NCBI GenBank assembly: GCA_016931115.1
Contig: JAFGFM010000134.1
Location: forward strand, 1-46,339
DNA length: 46,339 nt
Source of the DNA: Deltaproteobacteria bacterium
GTDB lineage: Bacteria > Desulfobacterota > DSM-4660 > Desulfatiglandales > HGW-15
Reading direction: 5' to 3'
The position numbers and the translations under genes are program-made. A model generated the notes under the pieces. The model was not told the DNA's origin. It did no database searches and saw only the letters and a list, made by a program, of their open reading frames with translations. Position 1 is the stretch's first letter; each line of letters starts with the position of its first letter. This document shows, in pieces, positions 8,763 through 17,929 of this stretch.

Positions 8763-9890
8763 ATGAAAAAATCATATCACAGCCTGTGCGCATGGACATT
8801 CAATGCAGGTAAGGGGGGTTTCACCCCCTATGATACACGCGCAGCATGGGCAGGCGACAAACTTGATACAGTTGGAAAGATAGAACTTATAAATGAACGT
8901 ATCAGGCCCAGACTGCCTGGCCATATAGAACTCGGTTTTGAGATACATTATGACTATGAATACTGTGAAGAGAATGCAAAGGCCATTGCAGATGCCCTGT
9001 GCGAAAACAATATCGCTCTTGCCATGGTTACACCGGGCGCTCACAGGCATTTCCCATATGGAGGCATATGCTCACCTGATCCGGTAGAGAGAAAGGCGGC
9101 AAATGCATATGGCGCAAGATCGGTTGAACTGGCATATAAAGAGCTGAAAAAGGCATGGAGCAAAGATGTCCCTCCAACATTTGTGCTGTGGAACGGATCA
9201 TACGGCTATGACCTTGCCTCAACAGGGATACAGAAGATGTATCAATATCTCAAGGAGGGTATTGCCGGGTTGTGCAAGCTGGAAAAATCACTTGGCGGAG
9301 AGCTCTATATTGCAATAGAACCAAAACCCAATGAGGGATACCCTGCCATGTTCCTGCCCACGGTTGCAAGCGCTATTGTATTCTGGAAAAAACTGGAGCA
9401 GGAGTATGGTATTGATATTACCAAAAAGGGGTTAAACAAGGAGTTCGGTCACTCCGAGATGATAGGCCTTGACCATATATATGATACAGTGGAAGAGATC
9501 GATAATAACATGCTCATGCATATGCATGTAAACAGCCAGGGATACAATGATGGCATCATACTTGGTGGCCCTGGTAAATTTGATATTGACCACGGCGCAA
9601 GGATAAATGGCATGAACATCGCCATTGCAGGTCTTATAGATCAGGCAGGGTTCAACCGCTGGAAAGGTCATGATATGCAGGTAAGGGCACATGACACAGA
9701 AGAACAGGGAATAGACAGGGTTGTAAGAAGTGTCCTGAGCTGGGATGCATGTGAAAGGGCAGCCAGTGACCTGGACTATAACCTCTTATGGCAATACCTT
9801 GTTAAGAGAGAGACTGCAAAGGCAGAAGACCTGATGAGGGACTCTGTTGTGCGCGCATGCAAATATTTTAATGAGGTGTATGTTAAATAA
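8763..9890 (+). CDS. Xylose-isomerase-like sugar isomerase
   Basis: This 375-residue TIM-barrel protein carries the xylose isomerase signature. IEPKPNEG contains E186 and K188. EFGHSEMIGLDH supplies E227 and H230, matching the E-x-x-H metal and substrate site. A MHMHVNSQG...GGPGKFDIDHG segment stands where XylA has its second metal site (DLNxQ...KxDQD). The family interconverts aldose and ketose through a divalent-metal hydride shift. The second site differs from canonical XylA (HVNSQ instead of DLNDQ), so a substrate other than D-xylose is possible. The ribosome binding site AAAGGAG lies 10 bases before the ATG. Neighbouring xylulokinase-like and GH3 genes support a pentose-type pathway. Confidence 0.82.
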   Translation: MKKSYHSLCAWTFNAGKGGFTPYDTRAAWAGDKLDTVGKIELINERIRPRLPGHIELGFEIHYDYEYCEENAKAIADALCENNIALAMVTPGAHRHFPYGGICSPDPVERKAANAYGARSVELAYKELKKAWSKDVPPTFVLWNGSYGYDLASTGIQKMYQYLKEGIAGLCKLEKSLGGELYIAIEPKPNEGYPAMFLPTVASAIVFWKKLEQEYGIDITKKGLNKEFGHSEMIGLDHIYDTVEEIDNNMLMHMHVNSQGYNDGIILGGPGKFDIDHGARINGMNIAIAGLIDQAGFNRWKGHDMQVRAHDTEEQGIDRVVRSVLSWDACERAASDLDYNLLWQYLVKRETAKAEDLMRDSVVRACKYFNEVYVK

Positions 9891-9933
9891 AGGGGTCGAG
9901 GGTTCAAGGGGTCAAGGGATTTCATAACCTTAT

Positions 9934-9960
9934 GTAGAGACAAGGCATGCCTTGTCTTTA
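9934..9960. terminator. Palindrome, possible terminator after the isomerase gene
   Basis: A perfect GACAAGGCATGCCTTGTC palindrome (9939-9956), extended by GTAGA/TTTAC on its flanks, lies about 45 bases after the isomerase stop. It resembles a widespread intergenic repeat and could stop transcription, although no T-run follows. The stretch 9891-9930 before it holds degenerate GGTTCAAG/GGTCAAGG units. Confidence 0.4.
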
Positions 9961-9996
9961 CGAAATAGATGATACTAAGAGCGGTCGGGAATAAAT

Positions 9997-10178
9997 CCCA
10001 ATGTTGTTGATTTAAGCCTCATAGTACGTCATTCCCGCGAAGGCGGGAATCTATTTGTTTTTATTTTCAAATACATAAAGTGGATCCCCGCTGAAGTTAA
10101 TCCCTTACTGGATACGGGGCGGGGATGACGATTAAGTCGAAATGGCTGTGCGGTTTTCTTAAGTCAACAACATTGGGG
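9997..10178. mobile_element. MITE-like element with a nested palindromic repeat
   Basis: Terminal inverted repeats CCCAATGTTGTTGATTTAAG (9997-10016) and CTTAAGTCAACAACATTGGG (10158-10177) differ at one position and enclose about 140 bases without a gene. Inside lies a second palindromic unit (10027-10130) that starts CGTCATTCCCGCGAAGGCGGG and ends GGGGATGACG; its core resembles the dRS3 type of repeat (ATTCCC...GGGAAT). The element sits between the isomerase and kinase genes, so it may have split an originally tighter operon. A related palindromic unit lies at 38409-38488. Confidence 0.6.
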
Positions 10179-10237
10179 ATAAATCCTGCCCCTGCGAAAA
10201 ACAAGATCAAAAAGAAGCCCTGTAACGAGGAGATAAT

Positions 10238-11842
10238 ATGGCGCTATCCTGCGGCATCGAATTCAGCACCCAGTCATGCAAGATTGTAATCCTTGATCTG
10301 GCTGCAAACAGCATCTGCTTCATGGACTCATTCAATTATGACCAGGCATTTCCTTCATATAAAACTGGGGGTGGTGTGCTTCCTTCATCATCCGGTGACA
10401 TAAGACATACATCGCCATTCATGCTTGTTGAGGCAATTGACCTTGCATTTAAAAGGGTAAAGGAGAGCGGCATAGATGTATCAGCTATTAAGGCCATAAA
10501 GACCGACGGGATGCAGCACTGCACAGTATATGTTAACACATCTTTCGGACCATCGGTTTCTCGCCTTGACCCTGGACAGACACTTATCACACAGCTTAAG
10601 ACAACTGTCTCACGCCCTTCATCCCCCATATGGGAAGACAGGAGCACTCATACGCAGGCAGAATACCTTACTGATGCACTGAAAAATGATGGGGGCATAA
10701 TAGGCCTCACAGGAAACAGGGCAGAGCTGAGGTTCCCTGCGTCACAGATTCTGAAATGGGCAAAAGAGCACCCTGAAGAGTATAACAACACATCAAACAT
10801 ATTTGTCCTGAGCGCATTTATCACCTCTATCATTTCTGGTAAAATTTCACCTATAGATACAGGGGATGGATGGGGGACAAACCTGAACACCCTTGATATA
10901 GATAACCCCTGCTGGAATGAAAGGGTGATCAGCGTTATGGATAAATACCTCTCTCATTCAGGCATAAGGTCTTTACTATCTTCAAGACTGGGCGCGATCG
11001 ACCATTATGATTCCAATGCAGGTAAAATCTCTCCCTATTTCTCTAAAAAATATGGCCTATCACCTGATACTCAAATCCTGACAGGCACTGGTGACAACCC
11101 TGCCACACTGCTGGGCTGCGGCGGTAATATTGTTATCTCGCTGGGGAGCAGCTATACAGTAAATGGCGTGATGGATGAAATAACACCATCAAAGGATGGT
11201 GAATTCAACATATTCGGTTATACAAAAGGAAAGGCAATGGCCCTTTCAGTAATCACCAATGGCGCAAAGGTGCATGATCATTTTTTAAAGAGATATCTTC
11301 TCAAAGCTGAAGATAAAACCCCTGTTGATTCAGACTGGAGAGAATATGTAAATATCGCTGGCCCTGCCCTGCTCTCTCATGATGAAAAGTTGCTTCAACC
11401 CTATCTCTTTGATGAATCTGTACCATTACGAAAAAAGGGCATTATCAGGGCAAATTTTCATGAAGATAATCCCGAAGAAAACATCAGGGCATTGATCCTG
11501 TCTCAGGCGTTATCACTGAAACTCCACTCAGGCCACCTTGGGGAGGTTAATGAGCTGTGCATTGTTGGCGGCGGCTCAAAAAACAGCCTCATGATGCAGT
11601 GGATCGCTGATGCCTTTAATGCAGAGACCTGCACCATAGAAAGCCCTGCGGTTGCTGCGCCCCTTGGGTGTGCTCTAAGTGCTGCTGTAAATACATTGAA
11701 CATTTCCTATGAAGAGGCAGCAAAAAGGTATGTGAGAAAAGATGCTTCATCCATAAAAAGGCCTATCCCTGAAAATGTAAAAACCATGAAGGAAATTATA
11801 AAAAGGTATTTTGAACTTGAAAAAACCAGCAAGCCCCAATGA
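10238..11842 (+). CDS. Xylulokinase-like FGGY carbohydrate kinase
   Basis: This 534-residue FGGY-family kinase resembles the eukaryotic-type xylulokinase (human XYLB) more than Escherichia coli XylB: GIEFSTQSCKIVILDL at the N-terminus, SPIWEDRSTHTQ, GNRAELRFPASQI, SPIDTGDGWGTNL, GTGDNPATLLGCGGNIVISLGSSYT and the C-terminal nucleotide-site motif CIVGGGSKNSLMMQWIADAF. The family transfers phosphate from ATP to a ketose such as D-xylulose. A strong GAGGAG ribosome binding site precedes the ATG. With the isomerase upstream and the GH3 enzyme 19 bases downstream it forms a hydrolysis, isomerisation and phosphorylation route in the cytoplasm. The exact ketose is not determined by sequence alone. 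Confidence 0.85.
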   Translation: MALSCGIEFSTQSCKIVILDLAANSICFMDSFNYDQAFPSYKTGGGVLPSSSGDIRHTSPFMLVEAIDLAFKRVKESGIDVSAIKAIKTDGMQHCTVYVNTSFGPSVSRLDPGQTLITQLKTTVSRPSSPIWEDRSTHTQAEYLTDALKNDGGIIGLTGNRAELRFPASQILKWAKEHPEEYNNTSNIFVLSAFITSIISGKISPIDTGDGWGTNLNTLDIDNPCWNERVISVMDKYLSHSGIRSLLSSRLGAIDHYDSNAGKISPYFSKKYGLSPDTQILTGTGDNPATLLGCGGNIVISLGSSYTVNGVMDEITPSKDGEFNIFGYTKGKAMALSVITNGAKVHDHFLKRYLLKAEDKTPVDSDWREYVNIAGPALLSHDEKLLQPYLFDESVPLRKKGIIRANFHEDNPEENIRALILSQALSLKLHSGHLGEVNELCIVGGGSKNSLMMQWIADAFNAETCTIESPAVAAPLGCALSAAVNTLNISYEEAAKRYVRKDASSIKRPIPENVKTMKEIIKRYFELEKTSKPQ

Positions 11843-11861
11843 CTCATGAAAGGAATCTAAA

Positions 11862-14189
11862 ATGAACCAGCATTTATATAAAGACCCGTCAAAACCTGTT
11901 GATGAGAGGGTAAAAGACCTTATTAGCAGGATGACCATTGAAGAGAAGATACTTCAGCTTACATCTATCTGGCTCAGCTTTGACCCTGAAATGGGTGAAA
12001 TGGCCCCAACTATCATGGGAGATGATCTTGATAAAAACGCTGCCGGGCTTGATATAGACTATTATCTGAGGTCAGGCATTGGACAGATCACAAGGGTCTT
12101 TGGCAGCAGGCCTGTTGACCCTGTAGCAGGCGCAAAGACAGTAAACCGCATCCAGAAAAGGCTCAGGGAAGAAACACGACTCGGTATACCGGTAATCTGT
12201 CATGAGGAGTGCCTGAGCGGACTTATGGCCCAGGGTGCAACATCCTTTCCATCACCTGTTAATTACGGCTCAACATGGGAGCCGGAACTTATTCAGAAGG
12301 TGGGTGATGTAATCAGGCATCAGATGAGGCAGCTGGGTACACATCAGGGTTTAGCACCTGTATGTGATGTTGGCAGGGATGCGAGATGGGGAAGAATTGA
12401 AGAGACTATGGGCGAAGACCCCTATCTTGTTGGCACAATGGTGACAGCCTATGTAAAGGGACTTCAGGGTAATGATATAAAAAATGGGGTACTTGCCACC
12501 CTGAAACATTTTGTAGGTTATTCATTCAGTGAAGGGGGCAGGAATTTTGCGCCTGTACATGTGGGTAAACGCGATCTCATGGATATCTTTTTTATACCCT
12601 TTGAGATGGCTGTGAAGGAGGGCAAGGTACTCTCACTCATGAACGGCTACCATGAGTTTGACGGCGAGGTGCCAGGGGCTTCATACTGGCTGCTCACCGA
12701 GGTGTTAAGAAATCAGTGGGGATTTGATGGATACACGGTCTCTGATTATGGCTCCATCACCTTTCTGAAAGATATGCACATGATTGTAGCAACAACAAAG
12801 GAGGCAGCTGCTGCTGCCCTTAAGGCAGGGCTTGATATTGAACTCCCCAACCCCACCATGTACCCTCAGGGGTTAAAGGATGCACTTGCTGATGGTCTGA
12901 TAACAGAGGCGAATATAAACAGCTCTGTAACAAGGATACTGAAACAGAAGTTCAGGCTTGGCCTCTTTGAAAACCCCTATGTGGATACAGATGCAATCAG
13001 TTTGAACCTGCCAGAAGAGCGGGCACTTTCCGCAGAGGTGGCGGAAAAATCCATCACCCTCTTATCCAATAATAGTATCCTTCCCCTGTCAAAGGAGATA
13101 AAAAAGATAGCCCTTATAGGCCCCAATGCACATGAGGTTATGGCCCTCTTCGGCAACTACAGCTTTGAAAACCATGTGGTATCCACCCATTATAAGGATA
13201 TGGCAGAGAAGGTGGTACATGCACCCACTGTACTTGATAAGTTAAAGGAAAAAATTGGTGCAGAGAGGGTCATATATGCAAAGGGATGCAACATACTTGA
13301 TAAAGATATCTCCATGATACCTGATGCTGTTAGTGCGGCCAATAATGCAGATATAGCCATCCTTGTAGTTGGTGACAAGGCGGGCCACTTCAGGGCTGGC
13401 ACAGTAGGTGAGGGTACAGACACCCCTGACCTATCTTTACCAGGTGGACAGGAGGAGCTTGTAAAGGCAATCTTTGATACAGGTAAACCTGTAGTAATAG
13501 TTCTACTTAATGGCAGACCATTTGCCATGCCGGAGATTGCCAAAAAGGCATCTGCAATCATTGAGGCATGGTTCCCTGGCCAGGAAGGGGCTGGCATTAT
13601 TGTTGATACCCTGTTTGGAGACCTCAACCCTGGCGGCAAAACCACACTCACATTTAGCCAGTCCGCAGGGGTACAGCCCCTGTTTTATAACCATAAATTT
13701 CTTTCACAGGGCTTCCCGAAACTGCCTGAATTTACCCCCGTGTTCCCGTTTGGTCATGGCTTTAGCTATACAGAGTTTACATACAGCGATCTTGAGCTTT
13801 CATCCGCTCAAACAGGCACTGATGGTAAGGTAGAAATTAGCTTCAAGATAAAAAACAGCGGAGATCGCAAGGGTGATGAGGTAGCACAGCTTTATATAAA
13901 TGATCCGGTTGCCAGCATCCCCAGGCCGGTAAAGGAGCTTAAGGGTTATAAGAGGGTTTCTTTGCTGCCCGATGAACAGAAAAAGATAGTTTTTACGCTT
14001 TATGCGGATATCCTTGCATTTACCGGCCTTGATTACAGGAAGATAATAGAACCAGGCGAAATAAGGATTATGATAGGGTCATCAAGTGAGGATATCAGGC
14101 TCGAAAAAAGCATTACCATTACAGGTGAGAAAAGATACCCTGGTGAAGATAGGAAGTTAATAACAGATGTAAAATTGATGAATTGCTAA
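11862..14189 (+). CDS. Cytoplasmic GH3 glycosidase (beta-xylosidase/beta-glucosidase type)
   Basis: This 775-residue enzyme has the complete GH3 architecture: an N-terminal (beta/alpha)8 domain (PVICHEECLSGLMAQGATSFPSP, then GRDARWGRIEETMGEDPYL), the nucleophile aspartate D295 in TVSDYGSI, an alpha/beta sandwich domain (about 390-620) and a C-terminal fibronectin-III-like domain (about 665-770). No signal peptide is present, so it should hydrolyse imported oligosaccharides or glycosides inside the cell and release the non-reducing terminal sugar. Operon context with isomerase and xylulokinase homologues favours xylosides, but GH3 specificity cannot be read from these motifs. Its ribosome binding site (AAAGGAA) overlaps the spacer after the kinase gene. 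Confidence 0.9.
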   Translation: MNQHLYKDPSKPVDERVKDLISRMTIEEKILQLTSIWLSFDPEMGEMAPTIMGDDLDKNAAGLDIDYYLRSGIGQITRVFGSRPVDPVAGAKTVNRIQKRLREETRLGIPVICHEECLSGLMAQGATSFPSPVNYGSTWEPELIQKVGDVIRHQMRQLGTHQGLAPVCDVGRDARWGRIEETMGEDPYLVGTMVTAYVKGLQGNDIKNGVLATLKHFVGYSFSEGGRNFAPVHVGKRDLMDIFFIPFEMAVKEGKVLSLMNGYHEFDGEVPGASYWLLTEVLRNQWGFDGYTVSDYGSITFLKDMHMIVATTKEAAAAALKAGLDIELPNPTMYPQGLKDALADGLITEANINSSVTRILKQKFRLGLFENPYVDTDAISLNLPEERALSAEVAEKSITLLSNNSILPLSKEIKKIALIGPNAHEVMALFGNYSFENHVVSTHYKDMAEKVVHAPTVLDKLKEKIGAERVIYAKGCNILDKDISMIPDAVSAANNADIAILVVGDKAGHFRAGTVGEGTDTPDLSLPGGQEELVKAIFDTGKPVVIVLLNGRPFAMPEIAKKASAIIEAWFPGQEGAGIIVDTLFGDLNPGGKTTLTFSQSAGVQPLFYNHKFLSQGFPKLPEFTPVFPFGHGFSYTEFTYSDLELSSAQTGTDGKVEISFKIKNSGDRKGDEVAQLYINDPVASIPRPVKELKGYKRVSLLPDEQKKIVFTLYADILAFTGLDYRKIIEPGEIRIMIGSSSEDIRLEKSITITGEKRYPGEDRKLITDVKLMNC

Positions 14190-14236
14190 GTACTGGATTA
14201 CATTAATTCAATAATATTTGACCTGCTTTTTTTATG

Positions 14237-14256
14237 TTACCACTGAGGACACAGAG
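14237..14256. repeat. Short-period CACAGAG-type repeat
   Basis: The run TTACCACTGAGGACACAGAG sits between the GH3 and lspA genes, which converge. A degraded partner (CATGTTCTCCATGCG) lies at 14290-14304. It belongs to the same repeat type as the arms that flank the GxxExxY gene at 44291 and 44801. Confidence 0.5.
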
Positions 14257-14306
14257 TAAAAGGAGGTTTTATGTTTAAAGCCTCGATTCCATGTTCTCCA
14301 TGCGCT

Positions 14307-14822
14307 TTAAAATAACTCCTGCTTTTCTTTCTGAATCTTTCTCCCATCACTTAAGATAAACAAAAAGAGGAATATTGCCCCGAAGGTTATGTAAATATCC
14401 GCCACGTTAAGAATACCTGTCCTGACTGGGCCTATACCGAAATTCATAAAATCCACTACCTTTCCATCATACATAAGCCTGTCTATAAGGTTGCCGATAC
14501 CTCCGCCAAGCACCAATGCCAGCATAAGGGTCTGCCGTATGGAAAAGGCCTTTGAAAAGATCAGGTATACAAACATGGCCAGAAGAAACAGGGACACAGC
14601 AACAGAAAAGAGCCAGAACCTGATCTCTTCATTTACAGTGGCACCCATGCCTAAAAATCCTCCGGTATTTTCTGCATATGTGAGAACAAAAAAGTTATAT
14701 AAAAAAGAGATGGGTGCTGAATTCTGAAGGTATTCCTGTGCAATCTTTTTTGTAACCTGATCAGATATGACCGTTCCGAAAAGTATCATTAAAATATATA
14801 AGGCCCTGGTTTTTATTTGCAT
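14307..14822 (-). CDS. lspA: Lipoprotein signal peptidase II
   Basis: This 171-residue membrane protein has four hydrophobic segments and the two family motifs, GGIGNLIDRL and GILNVADIYI. The catalytic aspartates correspond to D114 and D142. LspA cleaves the signal peptide of prolipoproteins after diacylglyceryl modification of the lipobox cysteine. The N-terminal motif DQVTKKIAQEYL is also typical. Length matches the family. It stands alone, convergent with the GH3 gene. Confidence 0.95.
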   Translation of the reverse strand: MQIKTRALYILMILFGTVISDQVTKKIAQEYLQNSAPISFLYNFFVLTYAENTGGFLGMGATVNEEIRFWLFSVAVSLFLLAMFVYLIFSKAFSIRQTLMLALVLGGGIGNLIDRLMYDGKVVDFMNFGIGPVRTGILNVADIYITFGAIFLFLFILSDGRKIQKEKQELF

Positions 14823-14955
14823 ATGCTTTACTTTTTCCTTATGAGATATTATAGAGATTCCGATTCAGACAATATATTACATAGAAACATTTAGATCAAT
14901 GAAGAGATAGAGATATATATAAAATATTTGTAAGAGTTAAAAAAAGGAGCAATAA

Positions 14956-15258
14956 ATGGCCTGGACAAAAATCCTTTTGAGCGGTGATGACCTTAAATCA
15001 GGGGAGGTCAAGAGATTACAGGCGAGATTTCGTGATGTCTTTCATGATGCGGGCATGCCTACAGACATGGCCATGTTTGCGGGCATGCCAACAGCTACAG
15101 GATACTTTCCATTTTATCTGACACCGGCATGCACAAAGATTGCTGAAAATTTCATATCAGAATATGCAGGGGTCAGTTGTGACAAACCTCAGAAAAGCGG
15201 CCTTGAACCGACAATGGTGATAGGCTTTAACAGGGGATGGGATTTACTTATAGAATAG
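14956..15258 (+). CDS. Small protein of unknown function
   Basis: This 100-residue protein was not recognised. It has a good ribosome binding site (AAAAAAGGAG, 5 bases before the ATG), so translation is likely. It has no signal peptide and no membrane segment. Visible traits are a repeated DAGMPTDMAMFAGMPTATGY region, two spaced cysteines (about residues 55 and 75), and a C-terminal EPTMVIGFNRGWDLLIE. It faces lspA divergently and is convergent with the LarA-like gene, so no operon helps to assign a role. Confidence 0.65.
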   Translation: MAWTKILLSGDDLKSGEVKRLQARFRDVFHDAGMPTDMAMFAGMPTATGYFPFYLTPACTKIAENFISEYAGVSCDKPQKSGLEPTMVIGFNRGWDLLIE

Positions 15259-15295
15259 CTGTCTGTCGATAAAAATCCCGTAAACCGTGAATCCT

Positions 15296-15355
15296 GGGCC
15301 TTGAATTATTAATTTTGAATTTTAAATCTTGAATCTTGAATTTTAAACCGGAAAC
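15296..15355. repeat. Degenerate TTGAATTTT/CTTGAAT short-period repeat
   Basis: Units of about 8-9 bases (TTGAATTAT, TTGAATTTT, CTTGAATCTTGAATTTT) repeat up to the stop codon of the LarA-like gene. It lies between convergent genes. The composition differs from the GGCACAG arrays, but the short-period style is the same. Confidence 0.5.
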
Positions 15356-15356
15356 C

Positions 15357-16688
15357 TTAAACCTGTATTTGTTCCAATTCCGGTATTATAACACCGCCTG
15401 ATGGTACAATAATAACCCCGGGAGATTGAATTAATTCTGAACCTGAATGGATTGCGTCTTCAATGGTTGCCGCATAAATAAAGCCGAGCTTTTCTGCATC
15501 CTCTTTAGGGACTTCCTCTGAAAACAGGATAATATGATAACTTTCAAGGGCAAGAATCACCTGGGCAATAGACATATTAAGTTCAGGCGCACCCCCGCTG
15601 ATAATCCTCTGCCCTGAATTGAAGAAATCAAAAAGCGCCTCCTTAAGTCTGCCTTTGTATTTTTCCCTGAATTCCAGGCATGCATCAAGATATCCCTTGT
15701 TAAAGGCTGAAGTGCATCTGCCCACAAGAATAATCACACCCTGCTCCCTTGTAATAATGGATGCAGGCTCAAGGGGCTTCATAAGCTGGGTTGCCTGCGT
15801 ATATGGAAATGCGCTTATAATGGTGATATCTGCCTTTTTTTTAAAGGTTTTTGAAACAAGTTTTTTACATATATCCGCACCTTTTTTATGGGCAGATATC
15901 GGGTTGCCCGCCACTACCTGATACAGATTATCATTATGGTCAAGCACACTGTTTATAATAAAATCAAGCCTTCCTGCACTGGCAAGGGATATTACTTCAT
16001 CATAAAAAGGGTTGTTAGAAAATTCACCGAGAACAACCTTCCTGAATGCATACCTCATATGATGTTCAAGTATGGCATCAAAATTGGAAATGCCAGGGAA
16101 CATGATCTTTCCGCCACCTCCAAAACCGTTTAAGGGGTGCGGGAAAATGGAACCTATGCCTATCCTGAAATCTGCCTCATGGGCCATCCTGTTTATCTTT
16201 ACGATCGTACCTGATTTAAGCTTACCCACAGGCACAAGGTCAGGGGAGAGAGAGTCATGATTGATAATGGTGTAATTATTAACAACCTCCTCACCATAGG
16301 TCAGTATCATTTCTTTCCTGGTCAGTGCTTCATGCGTACCGAGTGCAACAATTATTATAATATTGCTTTCAGGTATAGATATGGCGTCAAGCTTTTCAAG
16401 CAGATACTTAAGTATCTCTTTTTTGGGTGAATTGCGGGTGTTGTCCTCTATGAGTATTGCTATCCTGTCGAAGGGCCTTAACTGTTTTTCAAGGGGCAGC
16501 GCATCAACAGGGTTATCAAGGGCATTTATGGTAAGATTTTTTATATCGGATAAAACAGGAATATCTTCAAAATCCGCCACATCCAGGATGTTAAAGCGCT
16601 CAGGCACATTGAAAAATAATTTCTTATGCCCATATCTGATATAGAGATCTTTCACAGGGTACGCCATGATGTTGTTAATATGGTGCAT
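15357..16688 (-). CDS. LarA-like nickel-pincer 2-hydroxyacid racemase/epimerase
   Basis: This protein of about 443 residues belongs to the LarA family (formerly DUF2088). Nickel-pincer residues known from lactate racemase are conserved: H119 in VALGTHEA, H184 in SIFPHPLNGF, K194 in GGGGKIMFPG, and a HH pair near 209-210. EDNTRNSPK matches the substrate-loop motif. The family racemises or epimerises 2-hydroxyacids, and many members act on compounds other than lactate. The frame also opens with TTG at 16691; ATG 16688 is used here, and ATG 16667 is possible. It overlaps the alcohol dehydrogenase gene by a few bases, so the two are translationally coupled. LarB, needed to make the cofactor, is encoded at 32179. 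Confidence 0.85.
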   Translation of the reverse strand: MHHINNIMAYPVKDLYIRYGHKKLFFNVPERFNILDVADFEDIPVLSDIKNLTINALDNPVDALPLEKQLRPFDRIAILIEDNTRNSPKKEILKYLLEKLDAISIPESNIIIIVALGTHEALTRKEMILTYGEEVVNNYTIINHDSLSPDLVPVGKLKSGTIVKINRMAHEADFRIGIGSIFPHPLNGFGGGGKIMFPGISNFDAILEHHMRYAFRKVVLGEFSNNPFYDEVISLASAGRLDFIINSVLDHNDNLYQVVAGNPISAHKKGADICKKLVSKTFKKKADITIISAFPYTQATQLMKPLEPASIITREQGVIILVGRCTSAFNKGYLDACLEFREKYKGRLKEALFDFFNSGQRIISGGAPELNMSIAQVILALESYHIILFSEEVPKEDAEKLGFIYAATIEDAIHSGSELIQSPGVIIVPSGGVIIPELEQIQV

Positions 16689-17898
16689 CAAGGAGGCTTT
16701 TTAAAAGATCCTTTACCTCCACTTCTATCAATTCCTTTGGGTTGCCCTGGCTGCAGAAATCATTTGCATATACATTATATATATGGTCAATGTCCTCCTC
16801 CTTAAAGCCATACTGTTCGGCCAGATAACCGGGCTGTATCTCAATATCATGGAGGAGCTGCTCCATCTCGTCAAACCAGCGGTCTGCCATTTCAAGCTGT
16901 GTCATACCTGTTGTATCAATACCCATTGCCAGGGTCATTGCAGCAAATTTTTCTATGGCTGCCGGTTGATTATACCTTTCAGCCCCCAGAACAAGGGCGC
17001 CATTGACATGCCCGTGATGACAGTCAGTTACAGCGCTTAACTGGTGACCCAGGCCGTGAACAATGCCTGCCCCTGCCCCAAAGCCTATGGCTATCCCACC
17101 CATAGTGCTTGCCCAGCACATCTTTTCACAGGCATCCCTGTTCATCCGGTTATGGGTGAATTCCCTGATGTTTTTATATATAAGTTCAATAGCCCTCATG
17201 AGAATACCATATGAATAGGGCGATTGAACCTTTGTTAAAAATGCCTCAAATCCGTGTGACATGGCATCAAAACCTGTCCATGCGGCAAGCTTTTTAGGCT
17301 GAAGCCTCATAAAAAGAGGGTCTATAACCGCTACTGTTGAATGTATATTTGGTGCGCCTATAAGCACCTTTGCGCGTTCTCTGGTGTTGCTGATTGCTGC
17401 CCATGATGTCACTTCAGCTCCAGTGCCTGATGTGGTCGGCACAGAAATCTGGGGAATAACGCACGGGTTCAGCCTGGCAAGTGTCTCCATCCAGGGAGGG
17501 TTAAGCTTTGCTGCAAAATTACCCACATCTCTTCCGCCGTTTGCATCAATTGCCCTGATGCATTTCCCAACATCAATAGAACTGCCGCCACCTACTGCAA
17601 CGATCCCATCACATCCGGTATCCTTGAATACCCTGTAGCACTTCATTATCTCATGATCTTTAGGATTCGAGGTTATGCTATCAAAAACTTCACAGGCGAT
17701 ACCGCCGTTTTTCAAGACCACCTTTACCTCATCAATAATACCTGTCCCCTTAAGACCTGATGTGGTTATCAGGGCCTTTTTAATGTGGTTTGCCCTGCAT
17801 TCATTCGCTATTGTTTCATAAGACCCCCATCCCAGGGCAATTTTGGGTATAGGATTAGTGTAAAGAATAGGAAACTCGTAAATATTTTTATTAAACAT
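16675..17898 (-). CDS. Iron-containing alcohol dehydrogenase
   Basis: This 407-residue group III (Fe-ADH) dehydrogenase carries the NAD(P)-binding GGGSSIDVGK loop, PTTSGTGAEVTSWA, and metal-binding histidines in GFDAMSHGFEAF and GLGHQLSAVTDCHHGHVNG. The family reversibly oxidises alcohols to aldehydes or ketones, or interconverts hydroxyacid-type substrates. Translation start is well supported by AAGGAGGGATGAC before the ATG. Overlap with the LarA-like gene suggests a shared pathway in which a hydroxy compound is epimerised and then oxidised, or the reverse. The substrate is unknown. Confidence 0.9.
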   Translation of the reverse strand: MFNKNIYEFPILYTNPIPKIALGWGSYETIANECRANHIKKALITTSGLKGTGIIDEVKVVLKNGGIACEVFDSITSNPKDHEIMKCYRVFKDTGCDGIVAVGGGSSIDVGKCIRAIDANGGRDVGNFAAKLNPPWMETLARLNPCVIPQISVPTTSGTGAEVTSWAAISNTRERAKVLIGAPNIHSTVAVIDPLFMRLQPKKLAAWTGFDAMSHGFEAFLTKVQSPYSYGILMRAIELIYKNIREFTHNRMNRDACEKMCWASTMGGIAIGFGAGAGIVHGLGHQLSAVTDCHHGHVNGALVLGAERYNQPAAIEKFAAMTLAMGIDTTGMTQLEMADRWFDEMEQLLHDIEIQPGYLAEQYGFKEEDIDHIYNVYANDFCSQGNPKELIEVEVKDLLKSLLDAPY

Positions 17899-17929
17899 GT
17901 CATCCCTCCTTAATAATAGTCTTTAACAT

